A DNA stretch of 64,000 bases, taken from positions 54,702,001-54,766,000 of the forward strand of contig CP136895.1 in the NCBI GenBank assembly GCA_034359265.1. Direction: 5' to 3'. Positions 35,227 through 47,180 of the stretch are shown in pieces (the stretch's first letter is position 1; every line of letters begins with the position of its first letter). This DNA comes from Canna indica (lineage: Eukaryota; Streptophyta; Magnoliopsida; Zingiberales; Cannaceae). The position numbers were made by a program, and so were the translations under genes. The notes beneath the pieces were generated by a model. It saw nothing but the letters and a program-made list of their open reading frames with translations, was not told the DNA's origin and did no database searches.

Positions 35227-36249
35227 CATTGTCATGCCCCGTCTTAGGGTCACGTGACCGATCAGGGTATACATGCCAATACCCCGCAGTCTATCCCATG
35301 CACATGCCAACTCAAAAGAAACATAGCGAAAATATGTAACAACAACAGATGAAACTAAGAATTCAAATAAGTTTTCATTTTAAGAGAAGAAGTCCAACAA
35401 GCCAAATAAAGTTTGAGAAATAAATAACTTAAAGATTTACAGTTTTTCAAAAAAAAAATTAATCTCAAACGAATACAACTGAATGTCCCCAAAGGACTAC
35501 AACTCCAGAATACTAAACATCAAGTGCATGATCCACTACTAGAAAAATGGGCATCAGCAACGGCTGATGCCGTTGCTGAGCCGTTGCTGAAGAGCATCAG
35601 CAACGGCCGCGCCGTTGCAATAGAGCCGTGACAGAATGTCGCGTTGCTGATAACTTAGCAACGGATCAGCAACGGCCGCTCGGGCCATCGCTCAAAACAT
35701 TATCAGCAACGGCCGCTCGGGCCATCGCTAAAAATATTATCAGCGACGGTTTTGCCACAGACCCGGAGCCGTTGCTGATAACATTAATAGCAACGGCCAC
35801 GAGTCCGTAGCAACGCCGTTAGTAAAACCCCGTCGCTAAGCCGTTGCTGTAGGTCATCAGCAACGACTTTCGATACACTTTTAGCAACGGCTTTCCCACG
35901 GACGGTCGTGGGAAAGCCGTTGCTGATGATGTACACCTGCAAACAGAAAAATTTCAAATTTCAAATTTCCATTGATACATTGATACATTATCTGATACAT
36001 AACTCACACACCCATACCCTCATACACACATTCATTCACACATCACAAACACCTCACACACACATTCATTCACACATCACAAACACATCAAGATATACAT
36101 CAAAACAATTATATTTATATTGATAATTATCCACGATAGTATAAAAATAATTCAAATGCAAAATTGAAGTATCAATATCCAAACAAAATAAGTTAAACAA
36201 GTTCAATATCTCAGTAACAAGTTCACTATCCAAACAAAAAATCTCACGA

Positions 36250-37762
36250 TCACGATGGAGGATGGTCTGGATCATATGGCGGGGTCTGGAGTGCTTGAGT
36301 GTACACCGGCGTGGATTGACTCGAGGACGATAGATTAGATGATGCCGAAGAAATGCCTGCTTCGGGATGACCTGACATGTTGCGTAGCATAGCATGCATC
36401 TCCTCCATCATCTGAGTCTGACGCGCGACCGTCTCCTCTAGAGTCCTTATTCTGCTACTATGATCATAACTGGATCTAGAGGTGGACGGTCGCTCACCAG
36501 CGACCGGAGGGGTCGGTGCCCCAAGTGGCCCTAGCACGGCTCGCGCATGACCACTATCTGCGAAGCCATATACGTGGCCATGGTCCCAGCCACCTGCGGC
36601 CTCGACCCACGATGCTGCGTCAAAGTCCTCGGGGGTACCCCCGCGCTGCACCACCGTCTGGCTGTAGGTCTCCTACTCGAGTTTGATTTTTTGTTTAATA
36701 TTTATCATAAAACTTAAATTATAAATATATAATGAATAATTTAAACAAATATATAATTACCATAATGTATGCAGCGCGGTTATCGATGTACTCCCCCGTC
36801 CCATGTGCTCGACGGTGAGTCCGCTCAAACACCGCCATCAGGGAGGGTCGCTGGACACTCCCGTCATCCGACACCGTCGTCTACATTTACAAAACAAATA
36901 CATTAATTAGTACACATAATAACAAATAAAATATATAATTAAAAGATATACTTACCATACGGTTTGCGTGCACTGCAAATGCAACAGAGCCGCCGGTGTG
37001 ACGCGCTGCTCCCCCCGACATGCGATTTCTAGCCGCATTCCGAGAAACCTCCTGCCATCAATCCGTCGACCATATCCCCACGAGCTGATCCCATATATCC
37101 GGAGTAATCCAACCGGGGCCGTATCCCCGAGTCTCCGCGATGTTAGTGGTCCCAGCTCGGGCCATCGCTTGGGACCGAGCCTGCCCCAGCTGCCCGTTGT
37201 ACCTTGCCCGGGAAATAGCCTCCCAGGCAGCGTAAATGAAGGGCCTCTGGTCCTTGGCCCATGTATAGCGAGCCTGCAAAATAATAATATCAGTACCAAT
37301 ATTAATATATCATCATGCATGTAAAAAAAAAAAAATACGTGCCTCAAACTCGCGCCATAACATGTCGACGTGCTCGCTAGGCACGTGAGACCACGTAGGC
37401 CATGCCCCGTGCATGTATCGTCGAATAGTAGAAGAAATGCTCCTCGGCATTTCTTCTTGCTCGAACCTGCACAACAAAAATAAATTTTAATATTATATTA
37501 TGATATAATGAATTTGTAATGATTCATAATTCATGATATATTACCACTCCCCAATCACGCTAATCAATCTACGTGACTCTGTGGCTGGTGGAGGCTGCCA
37601 CCTGTTCGGACCGTGTGGCCGCCTGCGTCTGGATGTACTAGCCTCGGCAGTATCATCCTCATGAGGATCAGCAACAGGAGGATCAACAGCATGAGTAAGT
37701 GCTGGAGTCTCACCGATCGGAGACTCCGAAGCTCTCCTGCGTCGATAACCACGACGAGACAT
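36250..37762 (-). pseudogene. TNPA-like gene in the CACTA derivative, one premature stop
   Basis: Exons matching those of the longer copy: 37762-37545, 37466-37343, 37273-36956, 36880-36761 and 36672-36250. Lengths of the first four are identical to the other copy. Exon 3 has a stop at 37058-37060 where the other copy has CGA (Arg), a C-to-T change at a CpG. Exon 5 ends three codons early. Intron 2 again requires a GC donor. Without the stop the gene would be complete. Confidence 0.8.
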
Positions 37763-37867
37763 ATCTGTCGAACAGACATATAATCAGATTATTGTATAAA
37801 TAGTAGAGATATATTTAATAAAATATATACTTTACAATTATTCCTCATCATCTGAATAATAGTCTTC

Positions 37868-38093
37868 GAATTCTGGCGTGCGTCGGAAGTGGACGATTCC
37901 GGCGCGCGTCCGAAGTGGACAATTCCGGCGCGAGTCCGAATTGGATGATTCCGGCGCACGTCCGAAGTGGACGATTCCGGCGCGCGTCCGAAGTGGACGA
38001 TTCCAGCGCGCGTCCGAAGTGGACGATTCCGGCGCACGTCCGAAGTGGACAAACCGGCGCGCGTCCGAAGTGGACGATTCCGGCGCGCGTCCA
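37868..38093. repeat. 26-bp tandem array in the CACTA derivative
   Basis: Nearly nine units of the array seen at 2658-2897, inverse orientation, with one shortened unit near 38050. Its left edge is the deletion junction with the transposase 3' end. Confidence 0.9.
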
Positions 38094-39229
38094 AAATTAA
38101 TCTAAACCCTAATAATTAATCTAACAAATTAAATAATTAATCTAAACAATTAATTAACAATTATAAAACAATTAGTTAACAATTATAAAACAATATAAAA
38201 AATATATATAATTATAAATTCCGGCGCCGGAGTCCACCCTCCGGCGCCGGCGTACAATGGCCGGACACACTGTCCGACCACTGTACAAGGTCCGGCGGCG
38301 GCCATCGGCCGACCGCCGCCGGCCGAAACCCTAGAAATAGGGTTTCGGTCGGATTGATTCCCGCCGGCCGCAACGGGAAGAGACGGCCGGCCGGCGAGGC
38401 ATACCTGAACAAGTCGGCAGCAGCGGGAGGAGGAAGAGGCGTCGTCAGCAGTGGCAGCGTCGACGAGAGGCGAGAGCAGCGGCGGCGGCGGCAGCAGCGG
38501 GAGGAAGAAGGGTCGGGCGCGACCGGTGCCCTATATAAACTTATCAGCAACGGCTCACTCGCCCGTTAGAAAGCCGTTGCTGATAAGTTATCATCAGCAA
38601 CGGCTCACTTGTCCGTTAGAACGCCGTTGCTGATAATTAAAATATCAGCAACGGCCCGCCTTTCCGTCAGAAAGCCGTTGCTGATAATTAAAATAATCAG
38701 CAACAGCTCAGGTGTCCGTTAGAACGCCGCTGCAGATACAAATATCTGCAACGGCTCGAGCGGCCGTAAGAACGCCGTTGCAAATAGCAACGGCTTGAGC
38801 GGCCGTTGCTGATAGCCGTTGCTGAAGACCAAGTTTCTAGTAGTGATCTACCACTAACAAGACTCGACTACGACCCCTAAACTTGGACTGTTATAAGATC
38901 AATGGTACTGCTCTGCCCTCCAGCCGCGCTAAGTGCTCCAGCCTACCTCACTAGTCAGGCTCTGCAAAAAAAATAGAAAGGAAACAAGGGTGAGTCCAAA
39001 GGAACTCAATGAGCGATTCTACCAACCCCCACCACAAAAACCAACCAAAGAATAAGGTATATATGCACCTGTCTAATACATGAAAATGCAAGACTGGTGA
39101 TATGACTAACAAACTGGCCACTTGGCCATCTTATGCCCAAAGGCAACCTATTCACATAACTGTGAATATACAAGAAACCTATCTGCCTACCCATGCCGTA
39201 AGGCATACAAGTCATCCACAAGGGTTTTG

Positions 39230-39420
39230 AGGATAATCGAGATTTTACCCATCCAAACTTAATCCATAACATACCCTTAAAGAAAAATACGAGAATAATC
39301 AGGATTCATCCATCCGAACTTATTCTAAATATAAACGGAAATAATCGGGATTCGCCCATCCGAACTTATTCCAGATAGAAATGGGAATAATTGGGATTCG
39401 CTCATTTGAACTTATTCCTT
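39230..39420. repeat. Degenerate tandem repeats in the Gypsy LTR
   Basis: Three to four units of about 60 bases around 'aataatcgggattcgcccat' and 'ccgaacttattcc'. Confidence 0.7.
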
Positions 39421-40934
39421 TTAAACACAGGTTGGGATCTACCCATCCAACCTTCCGGACCCAAGCCCGCAAATCGGCTCCTATCCGAGCCTCTCCGCCA
39501 TTCATGAAAGATATGGCGCCAACAAGATCTAAGTCAAGTGTTCTCCACGGTGTCCTAGGGGTGTTCTTACTGGGAAAATGCCGTAACACATTATGCTCGT
39601 TCCCGACTCCCCAGACCTGCAATATCATCAGCCCATGAGGTTTTTGTTTCATGCAATTAAATTCTTTTATTGGCTTTTTAACAGTTTATTTTGCCCCTTG
39701 AATTTTAATTCTACAATTAAAATTTAAATTCCTGAAATTAGATTTTGTTTTAGGTGTTTTATTTTCAGCCTACTGTTTGAGCCCACTTCTGGTGTGCCCA
39801 AGCCGAATTTGGTTTCCAGAGTGTGTCCTATGGTTCCAGACTATATTTTCTGATTAAAATGATAGGTTACACGACTATGTTCAGTAATCGTCACGCATCA
39901 CAAGAGCAATTTCAAATCTCCGTATCATTAATGATAATCCAATATGAAATTTCAGCATGTTTTAGATTTCAACATGTCTAATTAATTAATACAAAAATCA
40001 CAGCAATAATTATTTCTAAATATTGCCAAACCAGATTACATTCATCACATACAACAATTAAAAAGTCTATCTTCTAAACATAATTTAGCATGCATCAAAT
40101 CCTTACATCAACATCAAGGTTCATGCTTTCATAAATTTAAGAACCATCAAGAACATAAAATAATGTCATCAAGATCAAATCTTTTCAAATTTAACAAGCT
40201 GAGATTCATAGTTTTGATATTAAACATGATTTAACATCATAAGAACATAACAAGATTCATCATCAAGGAATCTAAACCTCATTAAACATCACATGCTCTC
40301 TTAGGCACCACAAGGGGGGGGAGGGTCCTGGGCCTCCTCTGTTATGGCAACACGAGAAAACGATGAGAAATCACAATTTCAACGGAAAAACAACAAGAGT
40401 TCTCAATACTCAAGAAAACGGCTCAAGAACATAAGAACAGGAAAGAGGGATAGGAAGGAAGAACCACTCACTTTATTAGGAAGAAGAAGGGAGAAAGAAC
40501 CTCCCGAAGACGGCCTCCGAAAGCTAGCACACGAGAGGCGGCGGCGGCGGCGGCTCCAAGAGAGGGGGGGCGGCTCGGCTCCCCTCTTCTCCAATCGGCT
40601 TGTGCGGCTCCACAAGGGAGCCGCCTAGCCCTAGGGGGGATTTTATAATCCCCTCCCAAACCTCCATCTACACCCTACCCCTTTAGCTAACCCGCATTTG
40701 CCTCAAATCCGAATCCAAAACCCGCTAACCACAAGCATCAATAATAATGCTCAAACATATGCAATACAAATTTAATTAACAAGTAAAGAAAACACACAAC
40801 TTATGTTTCTACTTATCCGAGCTCTCAAGCTCGCACCGGATCATGATTCGACTTAGCTCAACCTCAAATCAGCCCGCTAGACTGGCAACACAAAATGAAT
40901 AATAGAAATTAGCCATAATATCTTGGATATTACA

Positions 40935-42010
40935 CATTTCTTATGAGCTTTTCATTACTCTGATTCATCCTTAAGTGTCCTTTACCTCTAGCCATTTTAG
41001 TTGAACCATCACTGAATTTAACTTCAGCCAAATGACTTCCATCCAAGCCAGTGAACAAGTTCAGCTCAGCTGATATGTGGTTACTACAACCACTATCAAT
41101 AAACCATTCCCCTATCTTACTATTAATGCTTGCCATTAACACTACCTCATATTATTCTTCTTCTTCAAACTCCCTAGCTAAGTTACTCGTGTGCTTAGCT
41201 TTGATTTTGCAAAATCTTTCGATATGTCCGTACCTCTTACATAATAACATTGAATCTTTTTAAATGACTTGTACTTCGACTTATTTGAGAAAGAAGATAC
41301 CTGACTCATGGTGTTTGAGTCTTCACCCGATTCTTCACTCGCACCCGCATATTTCTTCTCTTGACCTCTCAAAGAGTGTCCCTCTTTCCTGGTCCAGTAA
41401 GCCCTCTCACGCACATCAATAGTTCTGGATTTTAGGGCTCGCTTCTCTCTTCTTTCCTCATGTCTCTTCGGCCTATCTTCATGTGACAAAAGAGAATCGA
41501 TAAGTTCATCTGTGGTCATTTCGAAATGTGGTTGTACTTATCCGACAAGCGTCGGAGTATCTTCTCAACAATTCTGCGTTTTGGCATTTCTTCACCGGAT
41601 CCAATGCACGAGCCACATACTAAGAGACGTCTTCCTCATCCTTCATAAAACAATCTTCAAATCATCTCCTCATGGTCTGCATCTTCACCTTCTTCACATT
41701 GGTCGTACCTTGATAGGCATTCATCAAGAGAACCCATGCCGCCTTTGCAGATCCAGCTCCAGAAATCCGCTTGAAGACCTTTCAATCAAGCGCCTGCTGG
41801 ATGAAGCTTAATGCCTTCGCGTCTTTCTTCTTGACCTCATGGAGCGCACTATCATTGAGATTCTCTTCCACAAAGCCATTTGCTACGATCTCCCACAAAT
41901 CTTGCGATACGAAGAAGGTCTGCATCATCGACCCATCTTCAAACTACACCCCATCAAAATGAGGAACTGACGAATTTACTTGGCCCGCTGATGCCTCAAA
42001 GTTATCACAG
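40935..42010 (-). pseudogene. Copia gag and protease start, broken
   Basis: The gag reads across several stops and frameshifts, with family landmarks such as KKKDAKALSFIQQALD and AKAAWVLLMNAYQG. A charged stretch follows (41178-41519). The zinc knuckle near 41240 is damaged (CYYVRGT in place of a full CCHC). The protease motif WFIDSGCSNHIS lies near 41100 and ends at the Gypsy insertion. Confidence 0.75.
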
Positions 42011-42027
42011 TGCTCTGATACCAATTT

Positions 42028-42371
42028 GTTGAAGTAGCTTGATTGACACCAACATCAATTGAACAAATCCACACAGATTGAAAACTTTGTTGATAGCATA
42101 TTATAGAGGAACTCAGAAAGGAATAGTTACAAAATGAAGAATTCGAATTAATCTCTCAAAAGCGCTAAGTACAGAAATGTTACTCAAAGTATTTATAGTA
42201 CCTCAGACATTTAGGTACCTTCTAGAATTAAAGCAATCACAACTAATGTAATAGAGTAAATGTACCCTTAATCAAAGTAAACGACAAGTACTTTAGCTAA
42301 GTGACTAATTACAGTAAACATTATTTAGCTCAGCGACTCAGCAACTATATTGACTATAATTTGACTCAACA
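42028..42371 (-). repeat. 5' LTR of the minus-strand Copia remnant
   Basis: 344 bases bounded by TG and CA on the minus strand, next to a perfect tRNA-Met primer binding site. The five bases outside (tgaag, 42372-42376) are the presumed target duplication. It lies about 400 bases downstream of the BES1/BZR1 stop codon. Confidence 0.75.
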
Positions 42372-42768
42372 TGAAGAACGATATCAGTATTGGTTCAAAG
42401 TTCAAACACACCGAGAATGATGGGCAAACATTAGCCACAAATAATGATGGATAAGAGATGTAAAATCTAATACTCACTTTGAAAGTACAAAAGCCCAATT
42501 ATCCAACATAAACATTTTGCAAGACAATTCAACATCATGACATATAAATACAACTCTCCAAAAGAAAGATCAAATATATTTTATACGCTAATTTCTTAAA
42601 AGAGGACGGAGGCTGAGAAGAAGAAGCTAAAAAAACCTCTCGAACCCTCTCTGTTTATCTATCTATCAGAACTCCAACGATTTTTGAAGAAAACAAGAAC
42701 CTAAAAGATTAAGAAAGCAAAAAAGAAAACAGGAGGTGGAGAAGGCTGATGATTCCTGGAACTGTCCA
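42372..42768 (-). other. 3' flank of the BES1/BZR1-type gene
   Basis: Probable 3' untranslated region and terminator DNA of the gene above. No clear poly(A) signal can be singled out. No other gene is seen. Confidence 0.4.
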
Positions 42769-45721
42769 TCATGCAACAACTCTGGTTTTTGAACTTCCAA
42801 GAGTGAGTTCCAGTTCATCAGATACACACTCATCATGAATCCTCTCCCCTTCCCATGGCTTCACCAACACAGTTTCTGTAGGAGTGTCATTGCTGCTGTT
42901 CCCAAATGCAAACTCATCGGAACCACAATCAGAAACCTGGAGATCACCATGGCTATGCCCACAGGGTACTGGAGAGCATGTCCCGCTCTGTCCTGGAGTC
43001 CACATTCCAGAGCCATTGGCTTCCTTGTATAAGCCAAAAGGATTTGATGATACGAGGGTGAATGTGGGGGAAGAAGGACCACCAGATGGAAGCCGTAAAC
43101 CGGCAAGCCATGCAACATCAGGCGCAACTTGGGGGCCAGGGCTTGGCGGCATGGAAGAGGGTAGAAAAGTAAGGTTAGAACCAGCCCAAGGTGGCTGGAA
43201 GTTTGGCTCATCCCAATCAGTCTTGATGCATGGGGATCCTGCAGTGGGGGAGCTCAGTGGGGGTGTTACAGGAGCACTTATGGACCCTCCATGAACGTAC
43301 ATATGGTGGAGATTGGGCAGCTTGGAAGTGGAGGCAGATGAGAGGCTCTTTAACCATGGAATGAGAGAGTTGCCTTCAGTGCCATTAGTTGTGTTCTTGG
43401 CATTAGTGATCAAGGTTGAGGATGCAGGACTTGCCAAGGTAGAAGAAGCTGGGCTTGGATTGTAGGATATACAAGGACTTGGCTGGTAGGATGAGCCCGA
43501 AGCTGAGGGTCCACCAACATCTATGCATTCTGCTGGCTTGCATCCCTGCAAATTATAGATGAAAGGTAGAAATTTTAGATCAATATCTATCTGGAATTTG
43601 TGAATCTATAGAACAGCCGTCATATATTGGCAATTACTATTTCAAGGGTCTTATATAGTCTACACCATAAGTACTGATTCCGTCACCAGCAAGGGTGATA
43701 CACGTTCTAATATCACAGCTGCGACATCTGAAGTCTCTATCAACAACCAGCAGCTCTAATTGATGAACGCCATTTAAAAAAATAATTTTGACTCTTGTTA
43801 AGGCCGATAACAGATAAAAGACTGAAGCAAAAATCTCAACCATTTGGTTCTATTGTCCTACATCACATATTAGATTCAGCTACTTTCTTCTCAGTTCAAA
43901 CTTAGGTAACCATGATTGGAACGTTGATGTTCTTACTTTCCTATGTCAGTTAGTACTGAACAAAACATCAGACTCAAAATTATTCCAAGGTTGTACTTCT
44001 GAAAATCTAGGACCTAGCCTCAAAGGTTGACTGGACAGCAATTATTGGAAAATGTAACTTAAACAAAATGTCTTTTAATTGAGTCGTATATCATTAGGAG
44101 ACTGGCACTTTATTAGTTTTCTTCCCATATGTAAAATTAAGCAATTAACTACTCCTTAACGTGAGTTTATACCATCCATGCTTGAAGCCCATGAATAACC
44201 CCCAGATACAATATTTCCAAAGATGACATGTCCATAGTCCAGCAAAGTAATTAATTTTTAGAAAATTCCAAGCCTATTCAAGCATAATATATACATATGT
44301 TTGTGAAATGGTTATAATATTCAATGCTTAAACGAACAATAGACATCTCACCAAAAATATTTCAGCACGCTGTTCTTGTTCTTATTTCTCATCATTGACC
44401 ACCAAACACGAAATTTAAAATTCTCATCATCCACCTGTTATTAGAATTAGCTTATCTCAAGACTTCCTGCCATTATGACAAGACAAAAAAACGTCTTATC
44501 AAGGTTCTTCCAATTGACAAAGATAAATAGGTGGGCCAGAGTTGTGACCTATGTTACAGTTAGCACCAATTGCTCTTTCACGTTTGAAAGGAAGCCATCT
44601 AAGGACCCCACCTTTGACCAACTACCTCAAGTCACTCCTTGCCACGTTCAATTATGTTACAATTCTTAAAAGAAAGGTAGCTCATCTACAGCACGAGAAG
44701 AGAGGTTCATTGTCTATCCAATCTCTCATTCCCACAACGCAACAAAAGTTTGCGTCTTTTTATTTCCCCTAACTAAATCTTCGCCCGGAATATGAGTTCA
44801 CGTGTCAAGCATCCTTTGATTTGCTTTCGCAGCCAGTACTGCTCTGTTCGAAGGGATATGAAATCGAAAAAGAGCCTCCTGAAGACGAGCTATCAAAGGG
44901 CGTAAAGCTCCTTACACAGGGCATGCATCTCTCTTTTTGTGCACTGGCAGCTGCTGCGCCTCGAGACGCGCGCAGGGGAATCCAATGCGCCATTGACTTT
45001 GACCGGCCGGAGCCACCACAAACGGAACGGAGGGCCGCCATCGAACAATAGCACGCGTGTAGCGTGTACGGGACAGATGAGACTAAGCGATGATGAAAAT
45101 TGTAGTTAGAGGACGATCATGCCCTTAACTTATGAGGATGTAGAAAAACTCGGGGTGGATTTGGGTTAACTATAAGGACAATTTCGTAAAAAGAAAGAAA
45201 TTGTGCAACCCCAAATTCCGGCACCAGAATGATGATGGCGCTTTCTGACGACAACGGTCTATCGTGCACCGACGCGCTCCGGCGACGGGGATCAACCAAT
45301 TCCACAAACGTCGGAGAAAAGACACATCCGGCCTTTTCCTCGGGCAATTCACTAACGTGAGCCGCAAGGGCGGGACGCCCACTTGCCGGGCCAAGATCTG
45401 GCGCCGGAAAGGCACGGAGGCTATCGTGCGCCTCATCTCGGAAAGAGCTATGGAATCAAACAATGGAGAGAAGGAGAGCGGTGACAGTGATGATCGAGGG
45501 AGTACCTTGCGATAGGTGGTACCGTCGTCTTCGACGGTCCACCCGGCCTCCTCGCAGAGGGCCTTGAGGACAGCGTTGTTGTCGCAGTGCTTGGGGAGCT
45601 TGTAGTTGCCATACATCCGCAGGCCGGCGTAGATCTTCGCGGCCATCGCCCGGCGCCGCCGCTCCCGGCGCTTGTTGTTCTCCCTCTCCTTCCACGTCGG
45701 CGTCCTTGTCCCCGACGTCAT
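42769..45721 (-). CDS. BES1/BZR1 family transcription factor (BEH-like), two exons
   Basis: Exon 1 is 45721-45506 and exon 2 is 43545-42769, joined in phase 0 across a 1960-bp GT-AG intron, giving 330 residues. The start at 45721 gives the family N-terminus [10 protein letters not shown]. Residues about 10-90 are the atypical bHLH-like DNA-binding domain ([33 protein letters not shown], then GTTYRKGCKP across the splice site). Ser/Pro-rich parts with SPPxSP-type GSK3 sites follow ([14 protein letters not shown]), and the C-terminus has an EAR-like LELTLG. Members bind BRRE/E-box sites and mediate brassinosteroid responses in the nucleus, and are controlled by BIN2-type kinases. The frame is intact and it is the only healthy host gene here. 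Assignment to the BEH3/BEH4 subgroup is a guess. Confidence 0.92.
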
Positions 45722-45967
45722 CTCGGCCCGCCTCCACAGCACCACCAGGGAGACCTAAGCTCAAGTAATCAATACCGAAAGGAAAGAGGAAGACGAACAA
45801 ATTGGTGGAGGAAGGGGGAAGCGAAGACTAGGGGAGAAATCGAACGAGGCTTGATTGGATTTGGGGACGAAGGCTTGAAAATTTGAGAGGGGAAGGGGGA
45901 TGTCACAGTGGACCTAAAAGATGGATTAATTACGGTAATGCCACGAAATGGATTCCGACGCCGTTGG

Positions 45968-45973
45968 CGTGCG
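45968..45973 (-). promoter_or_regulatory. BRRE-like element upstream of the BES1/BZR1 gene
   Basis: CGTGCG, matching the BZR1 site CGTG(T/C)G, lies about 250 bases upstream of the start codon. Autoregulation is an inference from family knowledge. Confidence 0.3.
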
Positions 45974-46055
45974 AAGGCGTGAACCCGGGGAGGCGGGAGA
46001 GAAAGCGTGGGCAAGGGCGAGATGGGAATAAAAAATGCGGAAAAAATAGCCGTTT

Positions 46056-46061
46056 CACGTG
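46056..46061. promoter_or_regulatory. G-box in the BES1/BZR1 upstream region
   Basis: A palindromic CACGTG lies about 340 bases upstream of the start codon, just before AT-rich repeat DNA begins. Confidence 0.35.
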
Positions 46062-46089
46062 ACCCCGGGGTATATTTTATATTAATTTA

Positions 46090-47172
46090 AATTATAATAT
46101 ACGGACGGCGTTTGTCAAAGTTATAGTGCTGTGAAGTATGAACAAGACCGGCATGTATGCGTGACAGTGACTCAATGTGAGAGGCAAATAATTTATTGTA
46201 TATTTAATTATTTGGCATACAAATTTGCCAAATGTAAGCCGCTGAATTAAAAAAAAAAATGAAAAGTCGTAGGACTAATATTACTTTGGTCATGTAATTT
46301 TGAAACTGTCGCTTTAATTCATGTAATTTAACGAATGCGTGTAAATTTCAATTAGTGTCACTTCAATCCATGAACTTTTGCAATTGTCGCTTGAACCCCC
46401 GGTAGTTCAGTAAGGAATGTGACACCTCTCATAGTAACGATGTATATTAAAAAATTAATAGATCTAATTTATTCCAAAAATTAATTCATGAGAAAAGAAT
46501 TATATAAATTATTTAAAAATTATTTTGATCATATTTTTAACCAATATAGGATTTTAACACATCCCCTCATGTTCAGAATTAAACATCTGGAACGTGAAAT
46601 TTTATAAGACTGAACATCTGCGAAAGATACAATATCAACCACACAATTGACTCTGATATCATGTTAAAATATTAGTGAATTTAATTTACCTCAAAAACTA
46701 GTTCACGAGGAAAAAATTGTTCAAATTATTTAAAAATTATTTTAATTATATTTTTAATCAACGTGAAGTTTTAATATTATACGTTTTCTTTTTCAAAAAC
46801 AAGCAATCTAATTGGCTTAGGTTCATGACCCTATCAGGTATACGTTATTTCAATTTATTCGAAAAGTCATATGTTTATCACACCTAAAATTTTGAGATAT
46901 AAAAATATCATAGGAGAGCTTAGCGGAGAAATCGACAAAAGTAAAATGAAAAAAAAAACAAGAAAGAAAAAATTTAATTTGGGTTTGTGTAAAAAAATAA
47001 CAATTTTAACACTCAAAAGCACTAATGTTAAAACATAAGTTTGTCGGTTAATTTCAAATGATGTGTGAGATTCGAAATTTGAAATTATATTTATTTTAAA
47101 ACTAATGGTTAATAATTTAAATTGAGGAAGGCAAGCAATAGCTTGACCGTCAGATAGGGGTACGCAAATGCA
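46090..47172. other. AT-rich intergenic DNA upstream of the BES1/BZR1 gene
   Basis: No gene. 46280-46420 has MITE-like direct repeats of 'catgtaattt' and 'gtcgctt' type. A diverged direct repeat of about 100 bases covers 46453-46555 and 46672-46775 (around 'aaattatttaaaaattatttt'). Confidence 0.5.
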
Positions 47173-47180
47173 CGTGAGAA

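Larger units (their letters stand above)
35534..38845 (-). mobile_element. CACTA deletion derivative of the element at 1915-9162
   Basis: Ends are CACTACTAGAAAAA and the inverse of CACTACTAGAAACTT; the target duplication ATC is at 35531-35533 and 38846-38848. Length 3312 bp. On the minus strand it has the subterminal repeats, the GC-rich leader, the 26-bp array, then directly the last few codons of the transposase (about 37830-37870) and the TNPA-like gene. About 3.9 kb, including the hairpin and nearly all of the transposase, is missing relative to the longer copy. Confidence 0.95.
31533..40934 (-). mobile_element. Decayed Ty3/Gypsy element (chromovirus/Tekay-like), 5' part
   Basis: Read on the minus strand: a long 5' LTR (40934-35230, split by a CACTA derivative), primer binding site, gag, zinc knuckle, protease, reverse transcriptase, RNase H and the start of integrase. 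The element is cut at 31533 by a CACTA-type end and the 3' LTR is not seen. The pol order RT-RH-IN is that of Gypsy. Many stops and frameshifts are present. Confidence 0.85.
35230..40934 (-). repeat. 5' LTR of the Gypsy element, split by a CACTA derivative
   Basis: On the minus strand it starts TGTAATATCC at 40934 and ends GGGGCATGACA at 35230. Without the CACTA derivative (35534-38845) and one ATC it is about 2.4 kb. It contains a set of degenerate repeats (39230-39420) and a hairpin around 40605. ORFs within, including those around 40344-40659, have no family features. Confidence 0.75.
40935..42371 (-). mobile_element. Minus-strand Copia remnant (second family), 5' part
   Basis: On the minus strand: a 344-bp 5' LTR (42371-42028, TGTTGAGTC...CTTCAACA), a tRNA-Met primer binding site (42023-42012, tggtatcagagc), gag, and the start of the protease. 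It is then cut by the Gypsy LTR at 40934. The 3' part is not found. Confidence 0.85.

Noticed and set aside
42884..43294. 136-residue plus-strand ORF
   Set aside because: Shadow of BES1/BZR1 exon 2 on the opposite strand.
45170..45505. Extension of BES1/BZR1 exon 1 past TYRK into the intron
   Set aside because: A GT donor after the AAG codon and an exon 2 beginning GCKP match the known family splice site. The extension encodes unrelated sequence.
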